64,000 bases of DNA. It comes from JAIRNF01 sp031551125 (GTDB lineage Bacteria; Bacteroidota; Bacteroidia; Bacteroidales; UBA932). The stretch spans positions 1 through 64,000 of the forward strand of contig JAVBOB010000004.1 of NCBI GenBank assembly GCA_031551125.1, read 5' to 3'. Position 1 is the stretch's first letter, and every line of letters begins with the position of its first letter. Both the position numbers and the translations under genes were made by a program. The notes beneath the pieces were generated by a model that was given only the letters and a program-made list of their open reading frames with translations, made no database searches and had not been told where the DNA came from. This document shows positions 25,073 through 35,017 of the stretch, piece after piece.

Positions 25073-26023
25073 TTACTTTTTTATCGTTACACCTTGCAGC
25101 CTGAAACCTCTCAGAAATTCATCAACGCGCATACGTTTCTTTCCAGCCAGCTGTATGTCTTCCAATAGAATGAAGCCGTTGCCACACGCTACTTTCAGAT
25201 AGGTCTTCTCATCAGAAGAAATGGAAGCGATAGGCTCATTATGCTTAAGCTCTTCAAAACGGGCAGAGAATACTTTTAACGGCAAGTCTTCTCCTTTGTG
25301 CTCCAGTACACAGTATGCGGTAGGGTAGGGGGATAGTCCTCTGATAAGGTTTACTATTTCTTTTCCCGGCTTTAACCAATCAATTAGGCATGTTTCTTTT
25401 GTCAGCTTAGGAGCGTCTTTCAGCGTCTGTTCGGCCTTTAAGGACGATTGGCTTACAAGATTCACCTTGCCTTGTTCTACCATTTTTACCGTTTGCAGTA
25501 CCAGCTGCGCTCCCGTTTCCATCAGCTTATCGTGCAGGTCTCCGGCGTTATCTTCCGGTAGGATGGGAACTTCTTGTTGAAATATAACATCGCCTGTATC
25601 TATCTCGTGTTTTAGAAAGAAGGTGGTTACGCCTGTCTTTGTCTCCCCGTTTATGATAGCCCGGTTTATAGGGGCTGCGCCACGATAATGAGGCAGCAAC
25701 GAAGCATGCAGGTTAAATGTACCTAGGGGCGGCATATTCCAAACTATTTCGGGCAACATGCGGAAGGCAACCACAATAAAAAGGTCGGCATTAATACTAC
25801 GTAGTTCTTCTATGAACGCTTCATTCTTCAGCTTCTCCGGTTGCAGTACAGTTAATCCTACCGATTGGGCATAGCGCTTTACCGGTGACTCCGTCAGCTT
25901 AAGGCCTCTTCCCGCTGGTTTATCGGGCATGGTAACTACCGCCGCAATGTTGTACCCGTTCTCTACCAGTAAGCGCAAGGGCTCAACGGCAAAGTCGGGC
26001 GTACCCATGTAAACAATCTTCAT
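25073..26023 (-). CDS. fmt: methionyl-tRNA formyltransferase
   Basis: Fmt formylates initiator Met-tRNA using 10-formyl-tetrahydrofolate. The 316-residue protein has the N-terminal formyltransferase fold with IVYMGTPDFAVEPL (3-16). The folate and catalytic block is FNLHASLLPHYRGAAPINRA, in which Asn-His form the catalytic pair, followed later by the Asp in EIDTGDVI. The C-terminal OB domain follows from about residue 210 (CLIDWLKPGKEIVNLIRGLS). It lies 12 nt downstream of ribBA in a lptF/G-ribBA-fmt operon. Confidence 0.95.
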   Translation of the reverse strand: MKIVYMGTPDFAVEPLRLLVENGYNIAAVVTMPDKPAGRGLKLTESPVKRYAQSVGLTVLQPEKLKNEAFIEELRSINADLFIVVAFRMLPEIVWNMPPLGTFNLHASLLPHYRGAAPINRAIINGETKTGVTTFFLKHEIDTGDVIFQQEVPILPEDNAGDLHDKLMETGAQLVLQTVKMVEQGKVNLVSQSSLKAEQTLKDAPKLTKETCLIDWLKPGKEIVNLIRGLSPYPTAYCVLEHKGEDLPLKVFSARFEELKHNEPIASISSDEKTYLKVACGNGFILLEDIQLAGKKRMRVDEFLRGFRLQGVTIKK

Positions 26024-26035
26024 GTATGTACTATT

Positions 26036-27256
26036 CTACTGTTCTTTCAGACCCAGTATGTGACCCATTTTATTCTCTTTGGTATGCAGGTAGAACTCAT
26101 TATACTTGTTGGGAGGTATGACAATAGGAATAATCTCGCTTATTTCTAAGCCGTAGCCTTCAAGGCCTATTCGTTTCAGCGGATTATTCGTCATTAAGCG
26201 CATTTTTCCAACACCCATTTCATACAGAATGCTTGCACCAACACCGTAGTCGCGCTCATCAGCTCTAAACCCTAGCTCTATATTCGCTTCCAGCGTGTCT
26301 TTACCTTCTTCCTGTAGCTTGTAAGCATGTATCTTGTTGAAAAGACCTATTCCACGTCCTTCCTGATTCAAGTACACAACTATTCCTGTACCTTCCTTCT
26401 CAATCATTCGTAAAGCTTCGTGTAGCTGCGGGCCGCAATCGCAGCGACATGAACCGAAAATATCACCCGTAGCACATGATGAGTGTACACGGGTAAGCAC
26501 CGGATCACCGGGTTTCCATTCGCCTTTTACAATAGCAATATGCTCCAAACCATTCGATTTTTGGCGAAATACGGTAAGCTTAAAATCTCCGTATGCAGTT
26601 GGCAGCTGAACGGTTTCGCCGCGCTCCACCACGCTTTCGGTACGAAGGCGATAGGCAATTAAATCTTTTATGGAAATAAGCTTCAGCTTAAACTTCTTGG
26701 CTACTTCAACAAGCTGGGGTAGGCGAGCCATAGTACCATCTTCATTCATTATTTCGACTAGGGCTCCACCTAGTGTTAGTCCGGCAAGGCGGGTAAGGTC
26801 AACTACCGCCTCGGTATGTCCTGCACGTTTTAAAACACCGCTATCATTGGCCTTTAGAGGGAATATATGTCCCGGTCTTCCTAAGTCGTCAGGGTTGGTT
26901 GACGGGTCAACCAACGCCTTAATGGTTTTAGCCCTATCTGATGCAGATATACCCGTTGTACAGCCGTGGCCGTTTAAGTCAACCGAAACAGTAAACGGAG
27001 TGTGGTGTAAAGCGGTATTCTTACCAACCATAAGGTCGAGGTGTAATTCTTCACAACGGCTTGCAGGAAGCGGTGTACATACAAGCCCTCTTCCGTGGGT
27101 TACCATAAAGTTTACAATCTCAGGGGTTATTTTTTCGGCGGCTACAACAAAATCGCCTTCATTTTCGCGGTCTTCATCATCAACAACGATTAGTACTTTT
27201 CCGTTGCGGATGTCTTCTATAGCGTCTTCTATTTTATCCAGCTTAATTTTACTCAT
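26036..27256 (-). CDS. ribBA: bifunctional riboflavin enzyme RibBA
   Basis: This is a 406-residue fusion of DHBP synthase (RibB) and GTP cyclohydrolase II (RibA), which make both precursors of riboflavin. RibB occupies residues 1-203, with the acidic metal loop DDEDRENEGDF and THGRGLVC. RibA follows, with the zinc site CATGDIFGSCRCDCG and the GTP-binding LNQEGRGIGLFNKIHAYKLQ. Both halves keep their catalytic residues. It overlaps the upstream lptF/G-type gene by 8 nt, so expression is coupled to it. No FMN riboswitch is visible in this operon. Confidence 0.95.
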   Translation of the reverse strand: MSKIKLDKIEDAIEDIRNGKVLIVVDDEDRENEGDFVVAAEKITPEIVNFMVTHGRGLVCTPLPASRCEELHLDLMVGKNTALHHTPFTVSVDLNGHGCTTGISASDRAKTIKALVDPSTNPDDLGRPGHIFPLKANDSGVLKRAGHTEAVVDLTRLAGLTLGGALVEIMNEDGTMARLPQLVEVAKKFKLKLISIKDLIAYRLRTESVVERGETVQLPTAYGDFKLTVFRQKSNGLEHIAIVKGEWKPGDPVLTRVHSSCATGDIFGSCRCDCGPQLHEALRMIEKEGTGIVVYLNQEGRGIGLFNKIHAYKLQEEGKDTLEANIELGFRADERDYGVGASILYEMGVGKMRLMTNNPLKRIGLEGYGLEISEIIPIVIPPNKYNEFYLHTKENKMGHILGLKEQ

Positions 27257-29186
27257 TGTTACTATTCAATATGTGGTGTTCAATTTTTCTGTTTATAGAA
27301 ATAATATCTTTCAAAATACCTCGCAGCTGTTTTCGTTTAAAAACAATTCGCAGGTATAAGTATAAGGCCCAAGGTATAAATAAAGCTAAAATAATATTGA
27401 TATATATTTCAACCTTGTGATAAATGTATTTTTTCGGCTTAAGTTGGGGATACTCCCGGAGAATAGAGCTAATTTGTTTTTTGTTGTATTCCAATGCAGA
27501 TAAACTTCTTAGCATTCCGTCATATTCTTGCTTTAAATCTATAAGCCATCCTTTACTATCAATAAGCCAGTAGAATGCTGCGTTGATAAGGTCATAATCG
27601 AGACTTTGAATTATATGCGTATTTATTACTGATTCGCATGAGCGGCTCAGGTTGGAAACTGATTGTACTACTCTTACCGGTGATAATGTTTTGTCATTAT
27701 CAGTAAGAGCGTGTTCAACAACTATTTCATCAATTGTGCTACGCTTTGTTTTCTTTATAAAGAATATCTTTTTAAAGAAGTCAATGTACTTATCTGCATT
27801 GAATAGGGCTGAGTCGGTAGTTGATTTGTAGGTTAAAAATATACCTAGCGGTAGTAAGATTATGGAGGGTAACCACATGGCAATGGTAGAATTCCATGAG
27901 CCTTGTATAGCCATCTTTTTTCCCATAGAAAACATTACCCAGTAGAACAAAAACAGTATGAGCGATAGTACCATTGGCATACCCAAACCGCCTTTGCGAA
28001 TTATGGCTCCCAGTGGCGCTCCGATAAAGAAGAAAATAAGACATGCGGCAGACAGGGTAAACTTCATGTGCCATTCCGTTTCGTTTTGAGCTATGCGTTT
28101 ACGCTGACTTTCCAGCCCCATGCTGTCATCTGTAAAGCGTATCTGGCTTTTTGCCGCATCCGCTTTTGATATAGCCTCTTGAACGGCTCTGGCTTTTTGT
28201 TCTTTGCTATATGACTTAAATAACGAATCGGTATTTACCGCTTTTACATGGCGTTGAATGTTGATTTTTGCCGTATCAAGTTCCACCACGTTGGAAAAAG
28301 AAGTTGATGCGTATAAAAAGTTATTTACTGCCGCACGAGCAGATGTGTTCTGTACTACCTGTAGCGAGTCTATCTCTTTTGACAATGAAGCGGCATCCAG
28401 CATCATGGAGTAGCTGCCTTTATAGGCATTCTCATCTACGCGATCCCAATCAGGTATGGGAACAAGAAATTCTTGCTGGCTAAACTGACGGTGAGAGAAG
28501 GGGTAGTTCGATGCAACCGTTCTGTTATCCCTTTCATCCTGATAGGTGTTGCCGTTGTATAGCGTAACAATCATGTACTTCCCGTCTTTCGTTCCGCTAA
28601 TGTAACCGGAGTCGGCTATGGTAACCGAAAGATTTCCGCTATGCATGGTGTGATCATAGATCATAACGCTTTTCAAACGGTTGGTTTTTGGGTCTTTTGA
28701 ACCTATTCTGAGGCTGTAGCCCGGCATATCGTTGGTAAACACACCGGGAGAGAGCATTACATCGGGACGTTTTCGCTGTATATCATGCCTCATGGTTACA
28801 ATTTTGAGGTTGGCCATTGGCAGTATGTTGTTGGATATGTAGAACGCCATTGCGCTGATAGCAAATACCAAAACAAACAGAGGCATCATGATTCGCTGTA
28901 ACGATATCCCCGCCGATTTTAGCGCCAGCAGCTCGTTGTTTTCCCCCATGTTTCCCATTGTCATAATGGAAGCCAAAAGGGTGGACAATGGTAGCGCCAT
29001 AGGCACCAGCGTAATGGAAGCCCAAAAGAGAAACTCTCCAATAACCGACCACTCCAAACCTTTTCCTACCAGTTCGTCAATAAATAACCACAGAAATTGC
29101 ATGAGCAGGACAAAAATGGCGATGAAGAAAGTCAACACCATTGGCCCTGAGTATGATTTTAGTATGAACCTATCTAGCTTTTTCAA
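27249..29186 (-). CDS. LptF/LptG-family permease (YjgP/YjgQ) with C-terminal extension
   Basis: LptF/G permeases with LptB power lipopolysaccharide transport across the envelope. Family homology starts at LKKLDRFILKSYSGPM, so I prefer the TTG at 29186 (645 residues). An ATG at 29309 would add 41 non-conserved residues and would read through a -7-like box (minus-strand TATTTTTG near 29205-29212). Four to six membrane segments are visible: MVLTFFIAIFVLLMQFLW, ITLVPMALPLSTLLASIMTM, LVFAISAMAFYISNNILP, then after a jellyroll-type periplasmic domain LSAACLIFFFIGAPLGAIIRKGG and two more. The roughly 190 residues after the last family segment form an extra charged domain with one more membrane helix (IYINIILALFIPWALYLYLR). 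Whether it is F or G cannot be said. Confidence 0.82.
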   Translation of the reverse strand: MKKLDRFILKSYSGPMVLTFFIAIFVLLMQFLWLFIDELVGKGLEWSVIGEFLFWASITLVPMALPLSTLLASIMTMGNMGENNELLALKSAGISLQRIMMPLFVLVFAISAMAFYISNNILPMANLKIVTMRHDIQRKRPDVMLSPGVFTNDMPGYSLRIGSKDPKTNRLKSVMIYDHTMHSGNLSVTIADSGYISGTKDGKYMIVTLYNGNTYQDERDNRTVASNYPFSHRQFSQQEFLVPIPDWDRVDENAYKGSYSMMLDAASLSKEIDSLQVVQNTSARAAVNNFLYASTSFSNVVELDTAKINIQRHVKAVNTDSLFKSYSKEQKARAVQEAISKADAAKSQIRFTDDSMGLESQRKRIAQNETEWHMKFTLSAACLIFFFIGAPLGAIIRKGGLGMPMVLSLILFLFYWVMFSMGKKMAIQGSWNSTIAMWLPSIILLPLGIFLTYKSTTDSALFNADKYIDFFKKIFFIKKTKRSTIDEIVVEHALTDNDKTLSPVRVVQSVSNLSRSCESVINTHIIQSLDYDLINAAFYWLIDSKGWLIDLKQEYDGMLRSLSALEYNKKQISSILREYPQLKPKKYIYHKVEIYINIILALFIPWALYLYLRIVFKRKQLRGILKDIISINRKIEHHILNSNNE

Positions 29187-29331
29187 TCCAAAACGTTTCT
29201 TTGCGTGCAAAAATAACGCTTTTATATTTATCCGCTGCCTATATTGAGCTGTAAAATGTGAAACCGGGAGGTTTTGTGTGGCAAGCGTAAAATGTGCGCC
29301 TTTGCGCATACAATCGAAATAGTTCTGACTT

Positions 29332-29467
29332 ATGAAGAAACTACCCGTTGCTTTATTGCTTGCACCCGGCTGTATCTCCCGTAAACATTATGGATTTAAT
29401 GGACGATTATGAGAAGGTGGAAGGGCAGACGTTCAATGTGAATAGCCGTGTAACGCTGAACTTGTAG
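29332..29467 (+). pseudogene. possible remnant of an outer-membrane or secreted protein gene
   Basis: An ATG followed by a signal-like start (MKKLPVALLLAPGC) runs out after about 26 codons. A second frame through the same DNA gives MDLMDDYEKVEGQTFNVNSR then VTLNL and a stop, which looks like the last beta-strand of a barrel protein. The two halves are in different frames. This fits a gene that has lost its middle, leaving its first and last pieces. No family can be named. Confidence 0.35.
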
Positions 29468-29613
29468 TGAGGTTTAGGCTAAAGCCCAAGTTATTGCTGT
29501 TTTTTTCCGTTGATAAAGTTAACGGCGATGAAAGTAATATTAGCCGTGTCTTTCACTAGATGTCTTTGAAAAATATGAAATGCTCACTAATAATGAGAGT
29601 CCAAATATAGCAA

Positions 29614-29753
29614 GCAACCCCGAAGGGGGTGAATATGCTTAACCCCTTATGAAATGCGGGGTAAGCAGAGCAAGGACGCTTAGTTACGTGCGAAGTACCG
29701 CTAGCCGTGGGCTTCACACACGGTTATTCATATTCAGCCCACTTCGGGGCTGT
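29614..29753. mobile_element. MITE-like element, decayed copy 2
   Basis: The right end (GGTTATTCATATTCAGCCCA then CTTCGGGGCTG) matches copy 1 almost exactly. The left end (CAACCCCGAAGGGGGTGAAT) has drifted, and the middle is shorter and unrelated. The left flank ATATAGCAAGCAACCC recurs near 35092-35107, suggesting a further fragment there. Confidence 0.5.
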
Positions 29754-29779
29754 GGTTAATTTGATTCCAACTCGATTGA

Positions 29780-29888
29780 TATTAATGCCCTAACGGGCAG
29801 CGTTACCGGTTGATGGGTTGTTTGTAAGACATTTATGTCAGGCTGTGTGAAGTTTGTACACCTTGCTGTTGCCCTTAGGGCATTAATA
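29780..29888. repeat. inverted repeat TATTAATGCCCTAA...
   Basis: TATTAATGCCCTAACGGGCA at the left end and TGCCCTTAGGGCATTAATA at the right end are imperfect reverse complements with about 65 bases between. There is no coding potential. It looks like a second family of small palindromic elements. Confidence 0.5.
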
Positions 29889-29903
29889 GTTGTTGCAAAT
29901 ACG

Positions 29904-31937
29904 CTATTTTATTTCCGGATACTCAATACGAGGATGGTAAATATTACGCAGCTTCTTTTTAAATATCTGTTTTGCCTGCTCCAATTCCTTAAACGTAATA
30001 CTAACATTGCTAAAGTAGCCATTCTTTGCTTGTAGCCCCACAATACTATCTACAAGGCTATTAATAGCATCTTCTGTAACGCTGTTAAGACTTCTGGAGG
30101 CGGCCTCCAAGCTGTCGGCCATCATTACTATTGCTGTTTCTTTAGCTGCCGGAGCCGGGCCGGGGTAAGTAAACTTGGAGAAGTCCGTAGCGTCAGGATG
30201 CTTCTCTACATACTTGTTGTAAAAATATCGGGTTACAGACGTAGCATGATGGCTACGAATAAAGTCGATAATTGCAGCCGGAAGGTTGTGTTTTTTAGCC
30301 AGCTGTACACCATCTTCGACATGCTTAATAATAATAGCAGCGCTTTGTTCCGGTTCCAACGCATCATGAGGATTGAATCCCTTAGCCTGATTTTCGATAA
30401 AAAATACAGGATTTTCCATTTTCCCTATATCGTGGTAAAGAGCGCCACAGCGTACTAACAAGGGGTTCCCACCTATTTCATGCGCTACCGTTTCGGCAAG
30501 GTTGGCAACCTGCATAGAGTGTTGAAAAGTACCCGGAGCTGTTTCGGCCAGCTTGCGTAAAAGCTTACGATTGGTATCGCTCAGCTCCATCAATGTTACG
30601 TTTGATAGGAATCCGAATATTTTTTCAAATACGTAAACCAGCTGGTAGGCGGTGAGTATAATCAGCACGTTGATCACAAAATTCAACATGAACGACCAGC
30701 TGATGTTGGCTAATGTTCCTTCCTGTATTAGCTGTATAGAAATGTATGAAAAGCAGTAGGCGGCAAGTATGGTACCAATGGCAACAAATAGCCTTCCACG
30801 TCTGTACATGGTGCGGAAGCTGATAATTGATGCTATACCCGCAGCAAAATTGATAAGTATAAACTCGAAGCTGTTGGGCACGTAAAAACCGATTAGCAAA
30901 AGCACAACCCAATGCACAAACATGGCCGGACGCGCATAGAAAAACGTGCTTATGTATATGGGGATAATGGCAAGCGGAATAAGGTATATGTTGATGTCTG
31001 ACTTTATGGCAAACATTGTTATATAAACAAAGCCTACTACAAGGATTAGAACAAAAATGAGGCTTGACGAGCGCATAAGCATATCGGGACGAAATATGCG
31101 GAGTAGCACAAAAAGGCATGAGAGGCATAGGATAACCAGCATAACTTGCCCTACTATCAGTATCAGCATACTTCCGGTATAGCCCGTTCGCTCGGTATAT
31201 TCTTTACGCAATGACTCTAGCTGTTGGTAAACGGCAGGGCTTACAATCTCACCTTTCCCTATCAATTTCTTACCCTCTGATACTACGCCCTTTGTAATGG
31301 GAATATCGGCCAGCTCGTTATTGCGTACCTGTATAGTTGTATTCTCGTCATACGAAAGGTTGGCTAAAATGTATTGTTGTAACTTTAATTTAGCTGTTAA
31401 CTCCGAGACTTGGTTGTGTCCAAGGCTATCCTGCAATTTTTTGCTGATGTAGCTGTATGCCGAAGCAGGTGTAAACAGCTGCGATGCCGGATAGTCAACC
31501 GATACATTGTTATTAACTACTGCCACCAGCAAGTCTTTACGCTCTGCATATTCAGGTTTTAGCTCGCTTATCTGCCAAATTCCACGTTGGTATATAAATT
31601 CAAAAGCGTTGGTTAACAGCTGTTTTTGTCTATAACTAATGGAGTTATGGCTTATATCGTTAGCGAGCTTATCCAGCTCCTGTTGCCCTATGGCGTTATC
31701 CATACGAAAGTACGGCTTATAGTGTTGTTCTACATCCTGTTTATCTTTGCTTAGCTCCTCATCACTTTTATAAATGGGAAAGTTGAACGGAGCGTTCAGC
31801 TGTTCGTATATCCAAGGCTTTCCCTTGCTGTACTCGTACTTAAACTGTCCCTTACGTGGCAGCACAAATACAATAAGTATTGCTGATATTATGAAGCAAA
31901 GCGCTATTTTGTAGCTGTTGAAAGAAGACTTACTCAT
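29904..31937 (-). CDS. 7TM receptor-HD (HDIG) phosphohydrolase, PgpH-like
   Basis: This 677-residue membrane protein has the PgpH architecture. An N-terminal membrane helix (9-26) is followed by an extracytoplasmic domain of about 240 residues. A bundle of seven membrane helices spans about residues 275-460, and the cytoplasmic HD domain has TAPGTFQHSMQVANLAE, then YHDIGK with His502/Asp503, and later IRSHHATS. In Firmicutes PgpH degrades cyclic di-AMP, and Bacteroidota homologues are expected to do the same. It therefore probably lowers c-di-AMP in response to an external or membrane signal; activity here is inferred. It stands as a single gene between repeat-rich gaps. Confidence 0.88.
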   Translation of the reverse strand: MSKSSFNSYKIALCFIISAILIVFVLPRKGQFKYEYSKGKPWIYEQLNAPFNFPIYKSDEELSKDKQDVEQHYKPYFRMDNAIGQQELDKLANDISHNSISYRQKQLLTNAFEFIYQRGIWQISELKPEYAERKDLLVAVVNNNVSVDYPASQLFTPASAYSYISKKLQDSLGHNQVSELTAKLKLQQYILANLSYDENTTIQVRNNELADIPITKGVVSEGKKLIGKGEIVSPAVYQQLESLRKEYTERTGYTGSMLILIVGQVMLVILCLSCLFVLLRIFRPDMLMRSSSLIFVLILVVGFVYITMFAIKSDINIYLIPLAIIPIYISTFFYARPAMFVHWVVLLLIGFYVPNSFEFILINFAAGIASIISFRTMYRRGRLFVAIGTILAAYCFSYISIQLIQEGTLANISWSFMLNFVINVLIILTAYQLVYVFEKIFGFLSNVTLMELSDTNRKLLRKLAETAPGTFQHSMQVANLAETVAHEIGGNPLLVRCGALYHDIGKMENPVFFIENQAKGFNPHDALEPEQSAAIIIKHVEDGVQLAKKHNLPAAIIDFIRSHHATSVTRYFYNKYVEKHPDATDFSKFTYPGPAPAAKETAIVMMADSLEAASRSLNSVTEDAINSLVDSIVGLQAKNGYFSNVSITFKELEQAKQIFKKKLRNIYHPRIEYPEIK

Positions 31938-32023
31938 TATGTATTTTTTATTGATAATTGATTATTTGGCTATTGTTTTAAGCGTTGTAATCAATATTGA
32001 AAAAGACCTACTCTAAAAAACGA

Positions 32024-32112
32024 CGTCATTGCGAGGCGCTTTTTGCCGAAGCAATCTGTTTAACTTAAGCAGATTGCTTCACAATTCAAAAAGCGAATTG
32101 TTCGCAATGACG
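32024..32112. repeat. CGTCATTGCGAG palindromic repeat
   Basis: The left end is CGTCATTGCGAG and the right end is TTCGCAATGACG, with inner arms AAGCAATCTG / CAGATTGCTT forming the top of the hairpin. It is one of several dispersed copies in this window. Confidence 0.75.
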
Positions 32113-32154
32113 ATTTGATTGACTTTTTCATTCCGCTGAAACATTTAGATTGTT

Positions 32155-35007
32155 TTATCGTCCGCATATAGCCGCAAACGGACAGCTTTTACATATTTTA
32201 GCATCAGTAGTTTGCGTAAACGGTTGTTCAGAATTAAACATCGTTTTTAGCGTTTCGTTCAACCGGGAAGCAAACTCATCACGATAGTGTGCAAAGCTAA
32301 GAACCTCCTGTTTTTTTGTTCTGTCAACGCGTTCAACAACGAGGTGGTTAAAATCGGGAGCAAAAATATTCCGTACAAAGTATAGCGTTGGCGTTACCGG
32401 ACGTTCAACTCCAAACATTTTTTCGTACATTAAAGAGTATAAGAACGTTTGTAGCACAGCTCCGTTTTGTTTATCGGACGATTCGGAAAACAAGGCTTCT
32501 ACACCTTTAAACTCGCTTTTATTTCGCCCCGTTTTATAGTCCACAATATTAACGTGTCCTTTCGCTTCATCAAGCCTGTCGATAATGCCTTTTAAATTTA
32601 TTTCTACAAGCTGTCCGTTCACCTCAAAGCTATACGGTACGTTGACTTCCTGCTCTACCATTTTCAATTCAAACGGAGCGCGTTTTTCGGCATCATACTT
32701 TAAAATACCTTCAACGTAGCGAAGCACAACATCGCGAACAATGGACAGCTTGCCGTTTTGCTCAAAATCATTAGGTAAGCTGGCGCTGTTAAAATAGGCA
32801 TGAGCAAAGGCCAAGTTTACCTGTTGCTTCAGCTCCTCTTTGTTGCGTAGAATCTGTTTTATGGTAGCTCCATCAATGCTTTTTCCAATGTATGGCTTGT
32901 ACAGCTTTTCTACGGAACGGTGCAGAATATTTCCAAATGAAGCCATTCCAACCTCTTCTTCCACCTCTTCCGTTTCTCTCAGCTCCAGTAAATATCTGAA
33001 ATAAAACTGTAGCGAACAGGCCACGTAGGTACTAATGGCGCTGGGTGATAGCCCATACTCTGCCCTACGTGTAAGCGAGTTAAGTAGTATATCGGTTTTT
33101 TCAACGGCTATTTCTCGTTGCCGGTCTATAGATATGCCGTAGGTTAGCATTCGTTCTTTGGGATGGTGCTCTGACTCCATTTTCAGCTGGTAGAGGTAGC
33201 GGCTCATTTCTCCCGGGCTACCATCGTCGGCCTTTGTGCTGTATAGCAATCGAACGTTTTTTGCCCGCTGAATCAGCCTGTAAAAATAGTAGGCGTACAT
33301 AGCCTCATGCTGTTCGGCGCTAGGAATACCAAAGCCTTTACGCAGGTTGTAGGGAATGAAAGATACCATACCTAAGCTACCGGGCAAAGTTCCCTCATTA
33401 ACAGAAAGCATGATAACGTTTTCAAAATCGAGCGCACGAGTTTCCAAAATACCCATTACCTGTGTACCTGAAAGCGGTTCACCGCTGAAAGGAATACGAA
33501 TTTTACGCAGCGTAATGTTGAGTAAGCTGAAAAAAACGGGTAGTCCTATTTCCATTTGCTCCTCGCTAATGGCCGATTTCAGCCTACGGAGCGAGTTTAA
33601 AAAGTGGAAAGCATATTCTCTGCGAAGAGAAGCGTTATCATCCAAATCTGCTTCGGCTACGTTGGTTATAATTGTACTAAGGTAATCGGTCATTGCCACA
33701 TAGTCGGAAGCCGGAGCGAATATGGTACGTAAGAAAGCGTTGCCGTAAAAAAAACGTTTGCTTACGTAGGTGTGGTTATTCTTGGCAATAGTTTGCAGTA
33801 TTTGCTTACCCTCATTACCTGATAATCGCTTTACATACGGGTGGTTTACTACGTTTTGTACATCCTTATGGTAAAAGCTACTTGTTCCGCTGGCCGATTC
33901 CTTTCTGTTCCGTTGCAACCGTATCAACAGCTCTGCCAACGTAAATACGGGCGTTTGAGTCAACGGGTAGCCCATGGTTACATTCACATCTTCGTCATCT
34001 GAAAGAGCATAGAGTAGGGGTGTAAGTAAACGCTCATCAACAGGAATAATAGCCGTTCCGGTAGGGTGCTTATGCTGTTGCCCGCCTATCTCATGGAGTA
34101 GCTGCGGAACCAGCTTAGCCTGCATTACTTCTCCGGTTGATGCAATAATTTCAACGCTTTTTGGTGAGCTGAATGATGTGAAGCTATCAGGCAATTTTTC
34201 TGATGGAAATTCTCTTATGTTGTTACGAATAAAATATCCGGCCTCTTGCTGCTCATTCTTTACGTAGTACTCGTCGTAGTCCCAATAAAACAGTGCCTGA
34301 TTTCGTTTTTTTAGAAAGCGAAGCAATGATTTTTCGCACTCGTTAAGAGCATTAAGACCTATAAAAACGTAGGTTCCTTTAAAGCTATCGGTTTGTTGCT
34401 CCAGCTGTTCGGCCAAATCACGAAAAACCATACCCTCGTATGCAATGCCTTTGGCGCGTAATGTTTCTTTAAACTCGCAGTAAATGGGGTATAGTACATC
34501 CCACACTTCAATAAAGCTTTCATGCAGCTTATTGAGTGGGTCAAAGGTTTTCCAAAACGATTGGATGAGCTGGATTTGCTCTTCGTCCAAAAAAGAAAAA
34601 TCACCCTCCAATGCCTTTTGGTTGGCTAAGTTGGTAAACAGTGCCTGGGCGTTTACCCGATACTTATCAATAATGTCGAAATCGTGAAGCATGGCCTCTC
34701 CCCAAAAGTAGAAGTGGTCGAAGTTCTCGTTCGTTTTTTTATGCTTACAGTATATACGGTAGAGCTCAATCAGCAAATGGTAGCTATCGGCTTGCTTTAA
34801 CGGGGAGCCTGTAGCCATTAGCTCCTCCATACCTAAGTAGGTGGGTTGCCACAAGGGTTTATCAATAATACGAGATAAGTGCTCAACCAAATATAGTCGA
34901 GAACGGCGGGTAGGTAATATAATAGTTAACTCTGACAGCTTTTCGCCGAAACGAGACCAAAGGTCGGCGGCTACTTGCTGCAAGAATGGGTTAAACGACA
35001 TTTGCAT
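32155..35007 (-). CDS. AddB-like PD-(D/E)XK nuclease/helicase-fold protein
   Basis: This 950-residue protein resembles AddB/RexB-type subunits of the double-strand-break helicase-nuclease. The first 600 residues carry an inactivated SF1-like fold with ILPTRRSRLYLVEHL in place of a Walker A, and later VMGILETRALDFENVIMLS, typical of the inactive AddB helicase. The C-terminal nuclease has GIIDRLDE and VNIVDYKTGR (Asp ... Asp-x-Lys). An iron-sulfur-type cysteine set is split around it, with the first Cys in TYVACSLQFYF and three in CKSCPFAAICGR at the end. A partner AddA is not in the window. The ATG lies about 5 nt after the predicted transcription start. Confidence 0.82.
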   Translation of the reverse strand: MQMSFNPFLQQVAADLWSRFGEKLSELTIILPTRRSRLYLVEHLSRIIDKPLWQPTYLGMEELMATGSPLKQADSYHLLIELYRIYCKHKKTNENFDHFYFWGEAMLHDFDIIDKYRVNAQALFTNLANQKALEGDFSFLDEEQIQLIQSFWKTFDPLNKLHESFIEVWDVLYPIYCEFKETLRAKGIAYEGMVFRDLAEQLEQQTDSFKGTYVFIGLNALNECEKSLLRFLKKRNQALFYWDYDEYYVKNEQQEAGYFIRNNIREFPSEKLPDSFTSFSSPKSVEIIASTGEVMQAKLVPQLLHEIGGQQHKHPTGTAIIPVDERLLTPLLYALSDDEDVNVTMGYPLTQTPVFTLAELLIRLQRNRKESASGTSSFYHKDVQNVVNHPYVKRLSGNEGKQILQTIAKNNHTYVSKRFFYGNAFLRTIFAPASDYVAMTDYLSTIITNVAEADLDDNASLRREYAFHFLNSLRRLKSAISEEQMEIGLPVFFSLLNITLRKIRIPFSGEPLSGTQVMGILETRALDFENVIMLSVNEGTLPGSLGMVSFIPYNLRKGFGIPSAEQHEAMYAYYFYRLIQRAKNVRLLYSTKADDGSPGEMSRYLYQLKMESEHHPKERMLTYGISIDRQREIAVEKTDILLNSLTRRAEYGLSPSAISTYVACSLQFYFRYLLELRETEEVEEEVGMASFGNILHRSVEKLYKPYIGKSIDGATIKQILRNKEELKQQVNLAFAHAYFNSASLPNDFEQNGKLSIVRDVVLRYVEGILKYDAEKRAPFELKMVEQEVNVPYSFEVNGQLVEINLKGIIDRLDEAKGHVNIVDYKTGRNKSEFKGVEALFSESSDKQNGAVLQTFLYSLMYEKMFGVERPVTPTLYFVRNIFAPDFNHLVVERVDRTKKQEVLSFAHYRDEFASRLNETLKTMFNSEQPFTQTTDAKICKSCPFAAICGR

Positions 35008-35017
35008 AGGTTTAAAG

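Larger units (their letters stand above)
29468..29903. other. repeat-filled intergenic stretch
   Basis: There is no gene here. The stretch is occupied by a decayed copy of the MITE-like element (29614-29753) and a separate inverted repeat (29780-29888) that nearly touches the stop codon of the HDIG gene. Confidence 0.7.

Noticed and set aside
27257..27400. FMN riboswitch expected before ribBA
   Set aside because: ribBA starts inside the end of the upstream gene, so there is no leader in which a riboswitch could sit.
29835..30035. 66-codon plus-strand frame at the end of the HDIG gene
   Set aside because: It is made of a palindromic repeat arm and antisense of the HDIG coding region.
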